Assembly: GCF_024622045.1 (NCBI RefSeq)
Contig: NZ_JANKBP010000020.1
From: Rodentibacter caecimuris
GTDB taxonomy: Bacteria > Pseudomonadota > Gammaproteobacteria > Enterobacterales > Pasteurellaceae
Strand: one strand, 5' to 3'
DNA length: 36,319 nt
Under the pieces are notes generated by a model. It saw only the letters and a list, made by a program, of their open reading frames with translations. It did no database searches and was not told the origin of the DNA. Positions 7,013 through 13,881 of the stretch are shown here, in pieces (position 1 is the stretch's first letter; every line of letters starts with the position of its first letter). The position numbers and the translations under genes were made by a program.

Positions 7013-7660
7013 ATGTCAAATTTAACTATCCTTAATACTAAAATTCGTTCCTTAGATGGTCTTTTTTCTTTAAATGATCTTCACGTTGTATGTGGTAACG
7101 ATCCTAAACATCGTCCTAATCAGTTTATGCGCCTTGATACAACACAGGGTTTAATTGCTGAAATTGATCGTTCCGCAAATTCTCAAAACTCTAAAAATAG
7201 CGATGCGCAGATCTGCGCATCGGTCAAAATTGTCCGTGGCGGTCGCAACCCTGAACTTCAAGGAACGTGGGTGTGTGAGGCATTAGTCCTAGCCTATGCA
7301 ACTTGGATAAGCCCTAAATTCCACCTAATCGTCTTGAGAGCATTTTTAGCAATGCACCGGAACGAGCCGAAACAGCTTGCCTTGCCGGAACCGGATTACC
7401 GCATTGATCATATTTCTCAAAGCGAAGAAGCATTAGCCCTATTTATCAGAATGTATAGCTTTTGTTTCCAAGCGCACGAAATGCAAGAAAAATTACGTGG
7501 CACGAACATTCCAAAACAAATGGAAAATGAGATTGGCGGGCAATATCTTTACAATTTCAAATATCCGCTTGAACAAACAATGGCGAAAGCCAAACAGTTT
7601 ATTCAATCCAATACTGAACGATTGGCATTAGTCAAAGCCTTTCAGCAGTTACTAGATTAA
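7013..7660 (+). CDS. KilA-N domain antirepressor-like protein
   Basis: A 215-residue protein with an N-terminal KilA-N domain (about residues 1-120, including FSLNDLHVVCG, then GTWVCEALVLAYATWISPKF). Such DNA-binding domains occur in phage antirepressors such as P1 Ant. The C-terminal part is helical with no recognised domain. AAGGAAAT precedes ATG 7013. The start is covered by complementarity to the upstream C4-like RNA, so expression is probably blocked in the lysogen. It lies near an HI1419/HI1420-like pair, as I recall for Haemophilus Rd. Confidence 0.82.
   Translation: MSNLTILNTKIRSLDGLFSLNDLHVVCGNDPKHRPNQFMRLDTTQGLIAEIDRSANSQNSKNSDAQICASVKIVRGGRNPELQGTWVCEALVLAYATWISPKFHLIVLRAFLAMHRNEPKQLALPEPDYRIDHISQSEEALALFIRMYSFCFQAHEMQEKLRGTNIPKQMENEIGGQYLYNFKYPLEQTMAKAKQFIQSNTERLALVKAFQQLLD
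7201..7222. repeat. Perfect 22-base palindrome inside the KilA-N gene
   Basis: CGATGCGCAGA is followed directly by its exact reverse complement TCTGCGCATCG, with no spacer. It encodes SDAQICAS within the KilA-N domain. It could be a protein-binding site or an mRNA or cruciform structure. Confidence 0.9.
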
Positions 7661-7676
7661 AATTCAACCAAAACTG

Positions 7677-7703
7677 ACCGCACTTTTATGTGCGGTTTTT
7701 TAT
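7677..7703 (+). terminator. Uptake-sequence hairpin terminator after the KilA-N gene
   Basis: ACCGCAC and GTGCGGT pair around a six-base loop and are followed by six Ts. The left arm contains the DNA uptake core, a common way Pasteurellaceae build terminators. It lies 17 bases before the start of the protease/capsid gene. Confidence 0.85.
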
Positions 7704-7719
7704 TATCAGGAGAAAATAA

Positions 7720-9687
7720 ATGAAATCTTGGTTTTCCATTAAAGCCGCTGCCAAGGATACGGCCGACATCTCAATCTATGATGAAATCGGTTTCTGGGGC
7801 GTAACAGCACAACAATTTTCTAAGGAATTAAAAGCCTTAGGCAATAACCTGAAACAAATTAATTTGCATATCCACTCGCCCGGTGGCGATGTATTTGACG
7901 GTATTGCTATTTACAACTTACTGAAAAATCACCCAGCTAATAAGACCGTCTATATCGACGGTCTTGCTGCCTCTATGGCGTCTCTTATTGCCATGGTCGG
8001 GAATGAAGTCATTATGCCTGAAAATGCCATGATGATGATTCATAAACCGTGGGGGATTCAGGGCGGTGATGCCGAAGATATGCGTAAATATGCAGATTTA
8101 CTCGATAAAGTCGAAAATACGTTGATTCCTGCGTATGCCGAAAAAACAGGCAAAACGCCTGAAGAACTTGCTGAAATGCTTTCCGCAGAAACTTGGTTAA
8201 CCGCCAAAGAATGTGTTGAACAAGGTTTTGCAGACAAACTCGCCGAGCCACTTGTGGCAATGGCTTCCATTCAATCAAAAAAACTAGAGGATTACTCAAA
8301 TATGCCAAAAGCAATGAAAGATATGTTGTTTAAGCCACAAGGCAACGCCAATATCCAATCTGTGGCAAAACCCGACGAGCCGAAACAACCGCAAGCACAA
8401 GTTGAGAAACCGGCTGCTGCTGTCGATAATGCGGCACAGGTACAAGCGGCAATGGCACAACGCAACCAAACCATTCAAGCAGTATTTGCCCCATTTGATG
8501 GACAATTTAACGATTTATTGGTGGAATGTTTGGGCGATGTCAATATCACCGCCGAACAAGCCAAAGATAAATTACTGGCGAAACTCGGTGAAGGCACCAC
8601 GCCAAGCGTACCGCAAAGCCATATCCACGTTACTAACGGAAACCTTGTGGGCGACAGTGTCAAAGCCTCATTACTTGCCCGTGCGGGGATAGAAGAAACC
8701 CAAAAAGACAACGCATACAATGCAATGACCTTGCGTGAGCTTGCCCGTGCGTCATTGGTCGATCGTGGTGTGAGCGTACTCAATTACAACCCAATGCAAA
8801 TCGTCGGCATGGCGTTTACCCATTCCACTTCTGATTTCGGACAAATCTTAATTGATGTAGCGCATAAATTCGTGTTGAAAGGTTGGGCTGAAAGCACTGA
8901 AAACTTTGAGCAATGGACACACAAAGGCACCTTAACCGACTTCCGTCCGGCTTATCGTGTGGGCTTAGGGGGCTTTGATAGCTTGCCAATGGTGCGTGAA
9001 GGGGCAGAATATACTTACGTGACCTTGGGTGATACCGGTATGCACGTTTCCCTTGCCACTTACGGTGGATTGTTCAGCATTACCCGTCAGACCATCATCA
9101 ATGACGATATGAATATGCTGACCGCTATTCCGTATAAACTCGGACAAGCGGCACGCGCGACTATTGCCGATTTGGTCTTTGCCCAATTAACCGGTGATCC
9201 GGTAATGAGCTACGACAACAAAAAATTGTATGACGCAGCGCACAAAAACACGCTAACCGGTGGGAAAATTGATATTGCCACCATTGATAGCGCCATTCAG
9301 TTAATGAATGCGCAAAAATCCTTTGACGGCAAACAGCTTGCGATTGAACCGGATTTATTGTTGACACCGACCGCACTTTACACCAAAACCAAACAAGTGT
9401 TAGGTTCAAGCTCAGTAGAGGGGGCGGATATTAATGCGGGCATTATCAACCCGTTACAAAATATTGTGCCGGTCACTAAATCCCAACGTTTACAGGCACA
9501 CAATGCCAAACAATGGTATCTCATCAATAAAGAGGCGATTGAGGTCAGCTACTTAAACGGTGTGGAAACCCCGTTTATCGACCAACAAACCGGCTTTACT
9601 GTCGATAGCGTTACTACCAAAGTACGTATTGATGCCGGTGTAAATGTATTAGACCACCGCGGCATTGTACGTGTAACCAACGCTTAA
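7720..9687 (+). CDS. Prohead protease/major capsid fusion protein
   Basis: A 655-residue protein. Residues 1-190 form a ClpP-like serine protease with HSPGGDVFDG (52-61), the nucleophile region GLAASMASL (Ser85) and MIHKPWG (His108); Asp of the ClpP triad appears replaced by Glu157. Residues about 190-300 are an Ala/Gln-rich linker that may act as scaffold. The remainder is a capsid protein domain (ELARASLVDRGVSV onward). The protease is expected to mature the prohead by cutting the linker. It is first in the surviving late block; no terminase or portal gene precedes it. Confidence 0.9.
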   Translation: MKSWFSIKAAAKDTADISIYDEIGFWGVTAQQFSKELKALGNNLKQINLHIHSPGGDVFDGIAIYNLLKNHPANKTVYIDGLAASMASLIAMVGNEVIMPENAMMMIHKPWGIQGGDAEDMRKYADLLDKVENTLIPAYAEKTGKTPEELAEMLSAETWLTAKECVEQGFADKLAEPLVAMASIQSKKLEDYSNMPKAMKDMLFKPQGNANIQSVAKPDEPKQPQAQVEKPAAAVDNAAQVQAAMAQRNQTIQAVFAPFDGQFNDLLVECLGDVNITAEQAKDKLLAKLGEGTTPSVPQSHIHVTNGNLVGDSVKASLLARAGIEETQKDNAYNAMTLRELARASLVDRGVSVLNYNPMQIVGMAFTHSTSDFGQILIDVAHKFVLKGWAESTENFEQWTHKGTLTDFRPAYRVGLGGFDSLPMVREGAEYTYVTLGDTGMHVSLATYGGLFSITRQTIINDDMNMLTAIPYKLGQAARATIADLVFAQLTGDPVMSYDNKKLYDAAHKNTLTGGKIDIATIDSAIQLMNAQKSFDGKQLAIEPDLLLTPTALYTKTKQVLGSSSVEGADINAGIINPLQNIVPVTKSQRLQAHNAKQWYLINKEAIEVSYLNGVETPFIDQQTGFTVDSVTTKVRIDAGVNVLDHRGIVRVTNA

Positions 9688-9692
9688 CCCAT

Positions 9693-9944
9693 GTCGTCGT
9701 ACTGAACGATTTAATCGCTATTGCGGTAACGGATATTGACAACAAAGCAACCGGTACAGGCATTGTCGGCGGGGTATGGCGTGTTAAAGCCAAACAAGCG
9801 GATGACATCAAACAAGGTGCGGTATTGTACTGGTCGGATGCCGATGGTGCAACGCTTACTGCAGGCAGTAATAAACGCCTAGGCATTGCGTGGACGGATT
9901 CTGACACGGCTTCGGCGGAAGTGGATGTGAAAATCAATGCCTAG
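9693..9944 (+). pseudogene. 5'-truncated capsid cement protein (DUF2190-like)
   Basis: The frame reads VVVLNDLIAIAVTDIDNKAT, then GVWRVKAKQ and a WSDADGATLTAG stretch to the stop at 9942-9944, which matches the C-terminal three-quarters of DUF2190 capsid decoration proteins. No start codon or ribosome site lies in frame upstream: the frame runs back into the end of the capsid gene. About 20-30 N-terminal residues seem deleted. The end overlaps the FII-like gene by 8 bases. Confidence 0.72.
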
Positions 9945-10236
9945 CCCGTTTGATAATGCCCTAATAAAGGCGGATAGCGTGATAACGGAGGTTATGCTGT
10001 CCGTTTTTTTGATTAATGGCAAACGCTATAAAGCGGTATTGGACGAATCACCTAATCTGATGGGGGAGGCTTATCGTGACGATCACCTAATAAATGGTAC
10101 AACCCGCACACTGACGCTTTTTAAAAGATCGGGTTACAAGCCGAGATTGGGCGATGTGGTGACACAGCGAGGGCAAAGCTACATTGTGCGTGGTTTTAGT
10201 TTTGTGGACGATCTAATCGTATTGCAATTGGAGTAA
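9937..10236 (+). CDS. Head-tail attachment protein, FII-like
   Basis: A 99-residue protein starting MPSPFDNALIKADSVITEVM, like the FDNLF...ARADETI start of lambda FII, with a beta-rich remainder (YKPRLGDVVTQRGQSYIVRG). It follows the cement gene and precedes the Z-like gene, the lambda position for the head-tail joint. It starts within the last codons of the cement pseudogene, so truncation there may also lower its translation. Confidence 0.72.
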   Translation: MPSPFDNALIKADSVITEVMLSVFLINGKRYKAVLDESPNLMGEAYRDDHLINGTTRTLTLFKRSGYKPRLGDVVTQRGQSYIVRGFSFVDDLIVLQLE

Positions 10237-10239
10237 TAA

Positions 10240-10770
10240 ATGGGCGCGAAAGTTACCGGACTTGAACAGCTTACTGCCAATATTCAACGCTTATCGAAAC
10301 AAACTGTGCCAAAAAGTGTCGCCAAAAGTATTAATAAAGTGGCAAGAAAGGCGATGAAAAATGGCACTAAAACGGTTTCCAAGCAGGTTAATGCCCCGGT
10401 GAAGTTAATCCGCAAACGCGTGCAACTTAAACAGAAAGCCACCTCAAGAATCCCCGTCGCTAAAATTAGTGTTAATCGGTCGAATTTACCGCTGATACGC
10501 TTATTGGAAGATCCAAGACGAAAAGTGATTGCACGGCAGGGGCAAATCAAAATCGGCAAACATCGCATTCAACGTGGATTTATTCAAACGTTAAAAAACG
10601 GACGAACCCATGTCATGCAACGACAAGGTAAAGCCCGTTATCCGATTGATGTAGTAAAAATTCCCCTCTCAGGGCCTTTGACGCAAGCTTTTCATGATGA
10701 ACTGAAAGATTATCAAGAACAAGTGAAAGTGGAACTGGTAAAAGAATTAAGCCGTGTTTTTCATAAATAG
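10240..10770 (+). CDS. Minor tail protein Z-like
   Basis: A 176-residue, very basic protein with SKQTVPKSVAKSINKVARKA at the N-terminus, the signature of the GpZ family that helps join tails to heads in lambdoid phages. It begins 3 bases after the FII-like gene. No break is visible. Confidence 0.8.
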   Translation: MGAKVTGLEQLTANIQRLSKQTVPKSVAKSINKVARKAMKNGTKTVSKQVNAPVKLIRKRVQLKQKATSRIPVAKISVNRSNLPLIRLLEDPRRKVIARQGQIKIGKHRIQRGFIQTLKNGRTHVMQRQGKARYPIDVVKIPLSGPLTQAFHDELKDYQEQVKVELVKELSRVFHK

Positions 10771-10778
10771 GAGAAAAA

Positions 10779-11189
10779 ATGCTTGTTCATCAAAAAATAA
10801 GACATCAAATTGTTGAATTACTGAAACCTCAAATCACTGGTGTTCAACATTTTTATTCCGGTCGCCCGCTCTTTATTGACATTGATCAGGATAAATCGGC
10901 GATTGCCATATTTATTGATGATATTCAATGTGATGAATTGACCCTTTGTTCGCACGAGTGGGAAGCGTCTTTAAATATCGCCATTTATCTTAAAACATCG
11001 GTAGGCGAGGATGAATTAGATAATATTGCCGAACAAATCAAAAATCGTTTAATGACGGCGATCGAAAATGACGAATTGCCAAGTCAATTAAATGAAATCA
11101 CCTTGTCAGGTTATACCTACGAGCAAGACCAAACCAACCGCACTTGGTTCGTCGCCAATGTGCGTTATCAAATTAACTATGAGGACTAA
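10779..11189 (+). CDS. Minor tail protein U-like (tail terminator)
   Basis: A 136-residue acidic protein with YSGRPLFIDIDQDKSAIAIF and a C-terminal WFVANVRYQINYED, matching the GpU tail-terminator family that caps the tail tube and fixes its length. RBS GGAGAAAA precedes ATG 10779. It lies between Z and V as in lambda. Confidence 0.82.
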   Translation: MLVHQKIRHQIVELLKPQITGVQHFYSGRPLFIDIDQDKSAIAIFIDDIQCDELTLCSHEWEASLNIAIYLKTSVGEDELDNIAEQIKNRLMTAIENDELPSQLNEITLSGYTYEQDQTNRTWFVANVRYQINYED

Positions 11190-11192
11190 ATT

Positions 11193-11849
11193 ATGGCAAC
11201 AAAAACCACGCCTTTCCAAGGCACAAAATTTTATCTTGGTGTCGGACACATCGAAGAAAAAGCGATTACCGCTTGTACTGTCAAACCCAATGCAACCATT
11301 ACCGCAGCCGGACATGGTGCTAAAACAGGGGATTTTATCAAAGTAAGCAATCTTGGCTCGCTTGACGGTTACTATCCGGTTAAATCCACAACGGCGGACA
11401 AAATCACCTTAGCGGATGAAGTGAATTGGAGCGGAAGCGATCAACCGACTGATTTTACCTCTGCCAAAGTGTCAATTGTGAGATGGTCGTCTAATTTCTG
11501 TGCGATTAAACAGATTGAAGGTGACGGTGACACCTTAACGGAAGAAGACATTACCACAATGTGTTCGGAAGGCACAGAAACCGAAGCGGGCGAAATTGAA
11601 TATGGTTCAATTAAATTGACTTTCTTCTATGCGCCGGCAACCACCATGCAACAAGATTTGCGTCAAAAATTCTACGCTAAAGAAACGTTCCCGTGGATGA
11701 TGGTGTTGAAAAATGAGCAAGGATCGCTTTATGGCACCGGGTTTATTCAAACCTCGCCAAATTTCAGTGGTGAAGTAAAAGGCAAATTTGAATCAGGTGT
11801 AACGATTAAAAAATCGAAACGTGATTATTTATTGCCGGTAAGTGCATAA
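11193..11849 (+). CDS. Major tail tube protein, V-like
   Basis: A 218-residue protein with a beta-rich tube-protein core and the late segment EGTETEAGEIEYGSIKLTFF, then GSLYGTGFIQTSPNFSGEVK, typical of siphovirus tail tube subunits (lambda V). The window after residue 25 (TACTVKPNATITAAGHGAKT) looks like an inserted small domain. It starts 3 bases after the U-like gene. Two hairpins follow it, so transcripts of this most abundant tail gene may end there. Confidence 0.83.
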   Translation: MATKTTPFQGTKFYLGVGHIEEKAITACTVKPNATITAAGHGAKTGDFIKVSNLGSLDGYYPVKSTTADKITLADEVNWSGSDQPTDFTSAKVSIVRWSSNFCAIKQIEGDGDTLTEEDITTMCSEGTETEAGEIEYGSIKLTFFYAPATTMQQDLRQKFYAKETFPWMMVLKNEQGSLYGTGFIQTSPNFSGEVKGKFESGVTIKKSKRDYLLPVSA

Positions 11850-11853
11850 CCTA

Positions 11854-11880
11854 AAGTGCGGTTAAATGTGACCGCACTTA
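11854..11880 (+). terminator. Inverted uptake-sequence hairpin after tail tube gene
   Basis: Two full uptake cores in opposite orientation (AAGTGCGGT at 11854-11862, ACCGCACTT at 11871-11879) form a nine-base-pair stem. The T-run after it is poor. Confidence 0.65.
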
Positions 11881-11889
11881 TGAAAAACA

Positions 11890-11919
11890 AAACCCGAGGA
11901 GCTGTCACTCTTCGGGTTT
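11890..11919 (+). terminator. Second hairpin downstream of the tail tube gene
   Basis: AAACCCGA and TCGGGTTT form an eight-base-pair stem with a 14-base loop, followed by ATTCATT. It stands ahead of the small membrane protein gene at 11961. Confidence 0.6.
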
Positions 11920-11960
11920 ATTCATTCCTATTAAGAACAATTTAAAAGGAATAATTTACA

Positions 11961-12122
11961 GTGGAAATTATAACCAACCTTCTTCCTTTATTCAAGGGGC
12001 AAGCTATGCAATATGGATTGTGGGAAACCACCGCAGCTTACTTAGTGTTAGGCGTATGTTTCATTATCGCTTGGCGACTTCCAAATATCATTAACTCAAT
12101 CAAAAACAAAGGTGAAAAATGA
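11961..12122 (+). CDS. Small membrane protein, paralogue of the one at 18,229
   Basis: A 53-residue frame from GTG 11961 with AAGGA eleven bases upstream. It encodes one membrane segment (YLVLGVCFIIAW) then RLPNIINSIKNKGEK. Its pattern (two-leucine/proline start, AMQYG or IMEYG, membrane segment, WRLPNI, IK, basic end) recurs in the 48-residue protein at 18,229. Both follow hairpin terminators and end at or near the start of the next tail gene. The stop overlaps the G-like start (ATGA). No family known to me. Confidence 0.7.
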   Translation: MEIITNLLPLFKGQAMQYGLWETTAAYLVLGVCFIIAWRLPNIINSIKNKGEK

Positions 12123-12529
12123 TGAATTTACGAGAAAAACTTTTAGCCAATAAACCTAAAGTAAACAAAATTAAAATTAATGGCGATGATTATTATATTC
12201 GTGAGTTTACTGTTGGTGAGGCAAATCAAGTAATCTACGGTGCACAACAAGAATTAATCAAAATTGCCCGTATACAAGGGATTGAACTCAATTTTGACGA
12301 TGAAACTGAATTAACAAAACAACTTGCACAAGTTTACGATCCTTATCGTTTACCACGTGCTTTGGCACAACGCTTATGTGATGAAAACGGCAATAACTTA
12401 TTCAATCCTCAAAATGAGGATGATTTAAAAGCATTATCAGAATTAGATAAATCAGTATATGAAGAGCTGAATAATGCGATTGCGGAGCTTGAACCAAAAA
12501 ACTCACTAACCGAAGAAAGTTCCAAATAA
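12119..12529 (+). CDS. Tail assembly chaperone, G-like
   Basis: A 136-residue protein with INGDDYYIREFTVGEANQVI, matching lambda-type G tail chaperones that coat the tape measure protein during assembly. Near its 3' end lies the in-frame slippery heptamer A AAA AAC (12496-12502). A -1 slip there joins it to the GT extension, as in lambda. It begins by overlapping the small membrane gene stop. Confidence 0.82.
   Translation: MMNLREKLLANKPKVNKIKINGDDYYIREFTVGEANQVIYGAQQELIKIARIQGIELNFDDETELTKQLAQVYDPYRLPRALAQRLCDENGNNLFNPQNEDDLKALSELDKSVYEELNNAIAELEPKNSLTEESSK
12496..12502 (+). other. Programmed -1 frameshift slippery site
   Basis: A AAA AAC is positioned with the zero frame as CCA AAA AAC, the canonical X XXY YYZ arrangement. 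A -1 slip continues as CTC ACT AAC and stays open to 12801. This mirrors G/GT frameshifting in lambda and most siphoviruses. Confidence 0.85.
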
Positions 12530-12801
12530 ACCTCTCGCTTTCTCTCGGCAAAACCCTTGAGGAAATTGAGCAAATGCCAGAACGCTATTTGGCAGAATAT
12601 GAGCTTTTTTATCAAGAACAGCCTTTTGGTTTATGGCGTGAAGATTATCGTACGGCTCAAATATCCCATTTATTAGCCATGATAAACCGTGATCCAAAAT
12701 CAAAACCACCTGAATTGTCAGATTTTATGCCGTTTTATCGAGATAAAAGTGCGGTCGAAAATGAAGATGATGGCACGGCAGAATATTTGGCGAATCGATA
12801 A
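12502..12801 (+). CDS. GT extension of tail assembly chaperone (T-like)
   Basis: In the -1 frame after the slippery site, about 99 codons encode LSLGKTLEEIEQMPERYLAE, then FYQEQPFGLWREDYRTAQIS, the usual T-domain pattern (LGKTL..E...M, then RxDYRxAQI). It lacks a convincing start of its own; ATG 12574 is internal to the domain. It should be made only as a G-T fusion of about 227 residues, in the minority, and links the chaperone to the tail tube protein. Confidence 0.85.
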   Translation, partial: LTNRRKFQINLSLSLGKTLEEIEQMPERYLAEYELFYQEQPFGLWREDYRTAQISHLLAMINRDPKSKPPELSDFMPFYRDKSAVENEDDGTAEYLANR

Positions 12802-12816
12802 ATTATTCATTGCTTC

Positions 12817-12846
12817 TTGGTTGTTTATAGACTAAAATCTATATAA
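12817..12846 (+). promoter_or_regulatory. Promoter with operator-like repeat for the second toxin-antitoxin pair
   Basis: TTGGTT (12817-12822) and TATATA (12840-12845) are 17 bases apart. TATAGA and TCTATA (12826-12831 and 12838-12843) form a perfect inverted repeat inside this promoter, a likely site for autorepression by the antitoxin. It lets the pair be expressed in the lysogen independently of late transcription. Confidence 0.6.
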
Positions 12847-12870
12847 ATAATAAAGAAAGGTAATTGCTCT

Positions 12871-13263
12871 ATGAAGCAAGAATGGGAAATCATTTTACAA
12901 GACCCACTTTTGAATTGGTTTGAATCTTTAGTAGAAGATGATTTATTGAAAATCTATGCTGCACTCGAATTATTATCAACGGAAGGTCCACAGTTAGGAA
13001 GACCGTATGCTGATACTATTCAAGGTTCAAAATATCCTAATTTAAAAGAATTGCGTGTACAGTCTAAATTATCAGTATTTCGTTTATTTTTTATTTTCGA
13101 TCCTATTAGGCAAGCTATTGTGTTGTGTGGTGGATATAAAAAAGGCAAAAAAGGCAAAAAAGAAAAGCTTTTTTATAAAGAGATGATCGCTTTAGCAGAA
13201 CAAACTTACGATAATTACCTTTCTACATTTTCACAGGAGCAAGAAAATGAGCGTAAAATTTAA
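12871..13263 (+). CDS. HigB/Gp49-type toxin
   Basis: A 130-residue RelE-superfamily toxin with GRPYADTIQGSKYPNLKELR, then FRLFFIFDP and IVLCGGYKKGKKGKKEKLFY, the Gp49/HigB pattern (Arg and Lys-rich end of the catalytic sheet). Members cut mRNA during translation. It overlaps the antitoxin gene by 17 bases, toxin first. The pair is inserted between the GT region and the tape measure gene, which are usually adjacent. Confidence 0.85.
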   Translation: MKQEWEIILQDPLLNWFESLVEDDLLKIYAALELLSTEGPQLGRPYADTIQGSKYPNLKELRVQSKLSVFRLFFIFDPIRQAIVLCGGYKKGKKGKKEKLFYKEMIALAEQTYDNYLSTFSQEQENERKI

Positions 13264-13549
13264 AGAATTGATGAATGGGCTTCCAGCTGAAAAACGTGCT
13301 CAAGTTAAAGCAATGGCTGAAGAAATGCGTATGGAGTTACAATTACATCGCATTCGTGAAGAATTTGAAATTTCACAACAGCAAATGGCAGAAGCGTTAA
13401 ATATTAAACAACCGTCGGTTGTAGCTTTAGAAAAAAGAGGAAATGATATTAAGTTATCATCGGTTAAACGTTATGTAGAAGCGATGGGCGGTGCATTAAG
13501 TTTATCCGTTGAGTTACCTACAGGGAAAACGGTGACTTTCAATCTTTAA
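13247..13549 (+). CDS. HigA-type antitoxin
   Basis: A 100-residue XRE-family protein with RIREEFEISQQQMAEALNIK, then QPSVVALEKRGNDIKLSS as helix-turn-helix, typical of HigA antitoxins. AGGAG lies before ATG 13247. It should bind and neutralise the upstream toxin and repress the promoter at about 12,817-12,846. Confidence 0.87.
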   Translation: MSVKFKELMNGLPAEKRAQVKAMAEEMRMELQLHRIREEFEISQQQMAEALNIKQPSVVALEKRGNDIKLSSVKRYVEAMGGALSLSVELPTGKTVTFNL

Positions 13550-13577
13550 GGGTAGGGCGTGAACTAAGGAGGAGCAT

Positions 13578-13826
13578 ATGTACGGAGCATTATTAGAGCT
13601 ACTAGATGTTGGCATTAAGTTCATTATTGCCATTGTGTTGATCTGTATTCCCGTGTTTGTTATCAATGTTTTCTTGAATGGTGGCACCAATGTACGCTAC
13701 TTCATTGGGGCGATTATTGCCGAACTGTTAATACTTACTTTCGGTGTTCCTTTCCTTATTCGAAAATTTGCTCCAAAGGATAAGCAACAGGCTATACTGG
13801 ATTGGTATTTTTGGCGTAACCGTTAA
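13578..13826 (+). CDS. Small membrane protein next to the toxin-antitoxin pair
   Basis: An 82-residue protein with two predicted membrane segments (about residues 12-33 and 41-63) and a basic C-terminus (FAPKDKQQAILDWYFWRNR). AAGGAGGAG precedes ATG 13578, a very strong ribosome site. No family recognised. Sharing the accessory insertion with the toxin-antitoxin pair, it could serve superinfection exclusion or another lysogenic function, which is only a guess. Confidence 0.7.
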   Translation: MYGALLELLDVGIKFIIAIVLICIPVFVINVFLNGGTNVRYFIGAIIAELLILTFGVPFLIRKFAPKDKQQAILDWYFWRNR

Positions 13827-13843
13827 TTAATCATAAACATTTG

Positions 13844-13869
13844 AAAGCTCGCAATATGCGGGCTTTTTT
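13844..13869 (+). terminator. Hairpin terminator directly before the tape measure gene
   Basis: AAAGCTCGCA and TGCGGGCTTT pair (one G-U) around a three-base loop, followed by T6. The T-run is followed within a few bases by the GGAG ribosome site of the tape measure gene, so late transcription must read through. Confidence 0.85.
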
Positions 13870-13881
13870 ATTGGAGTAAAT

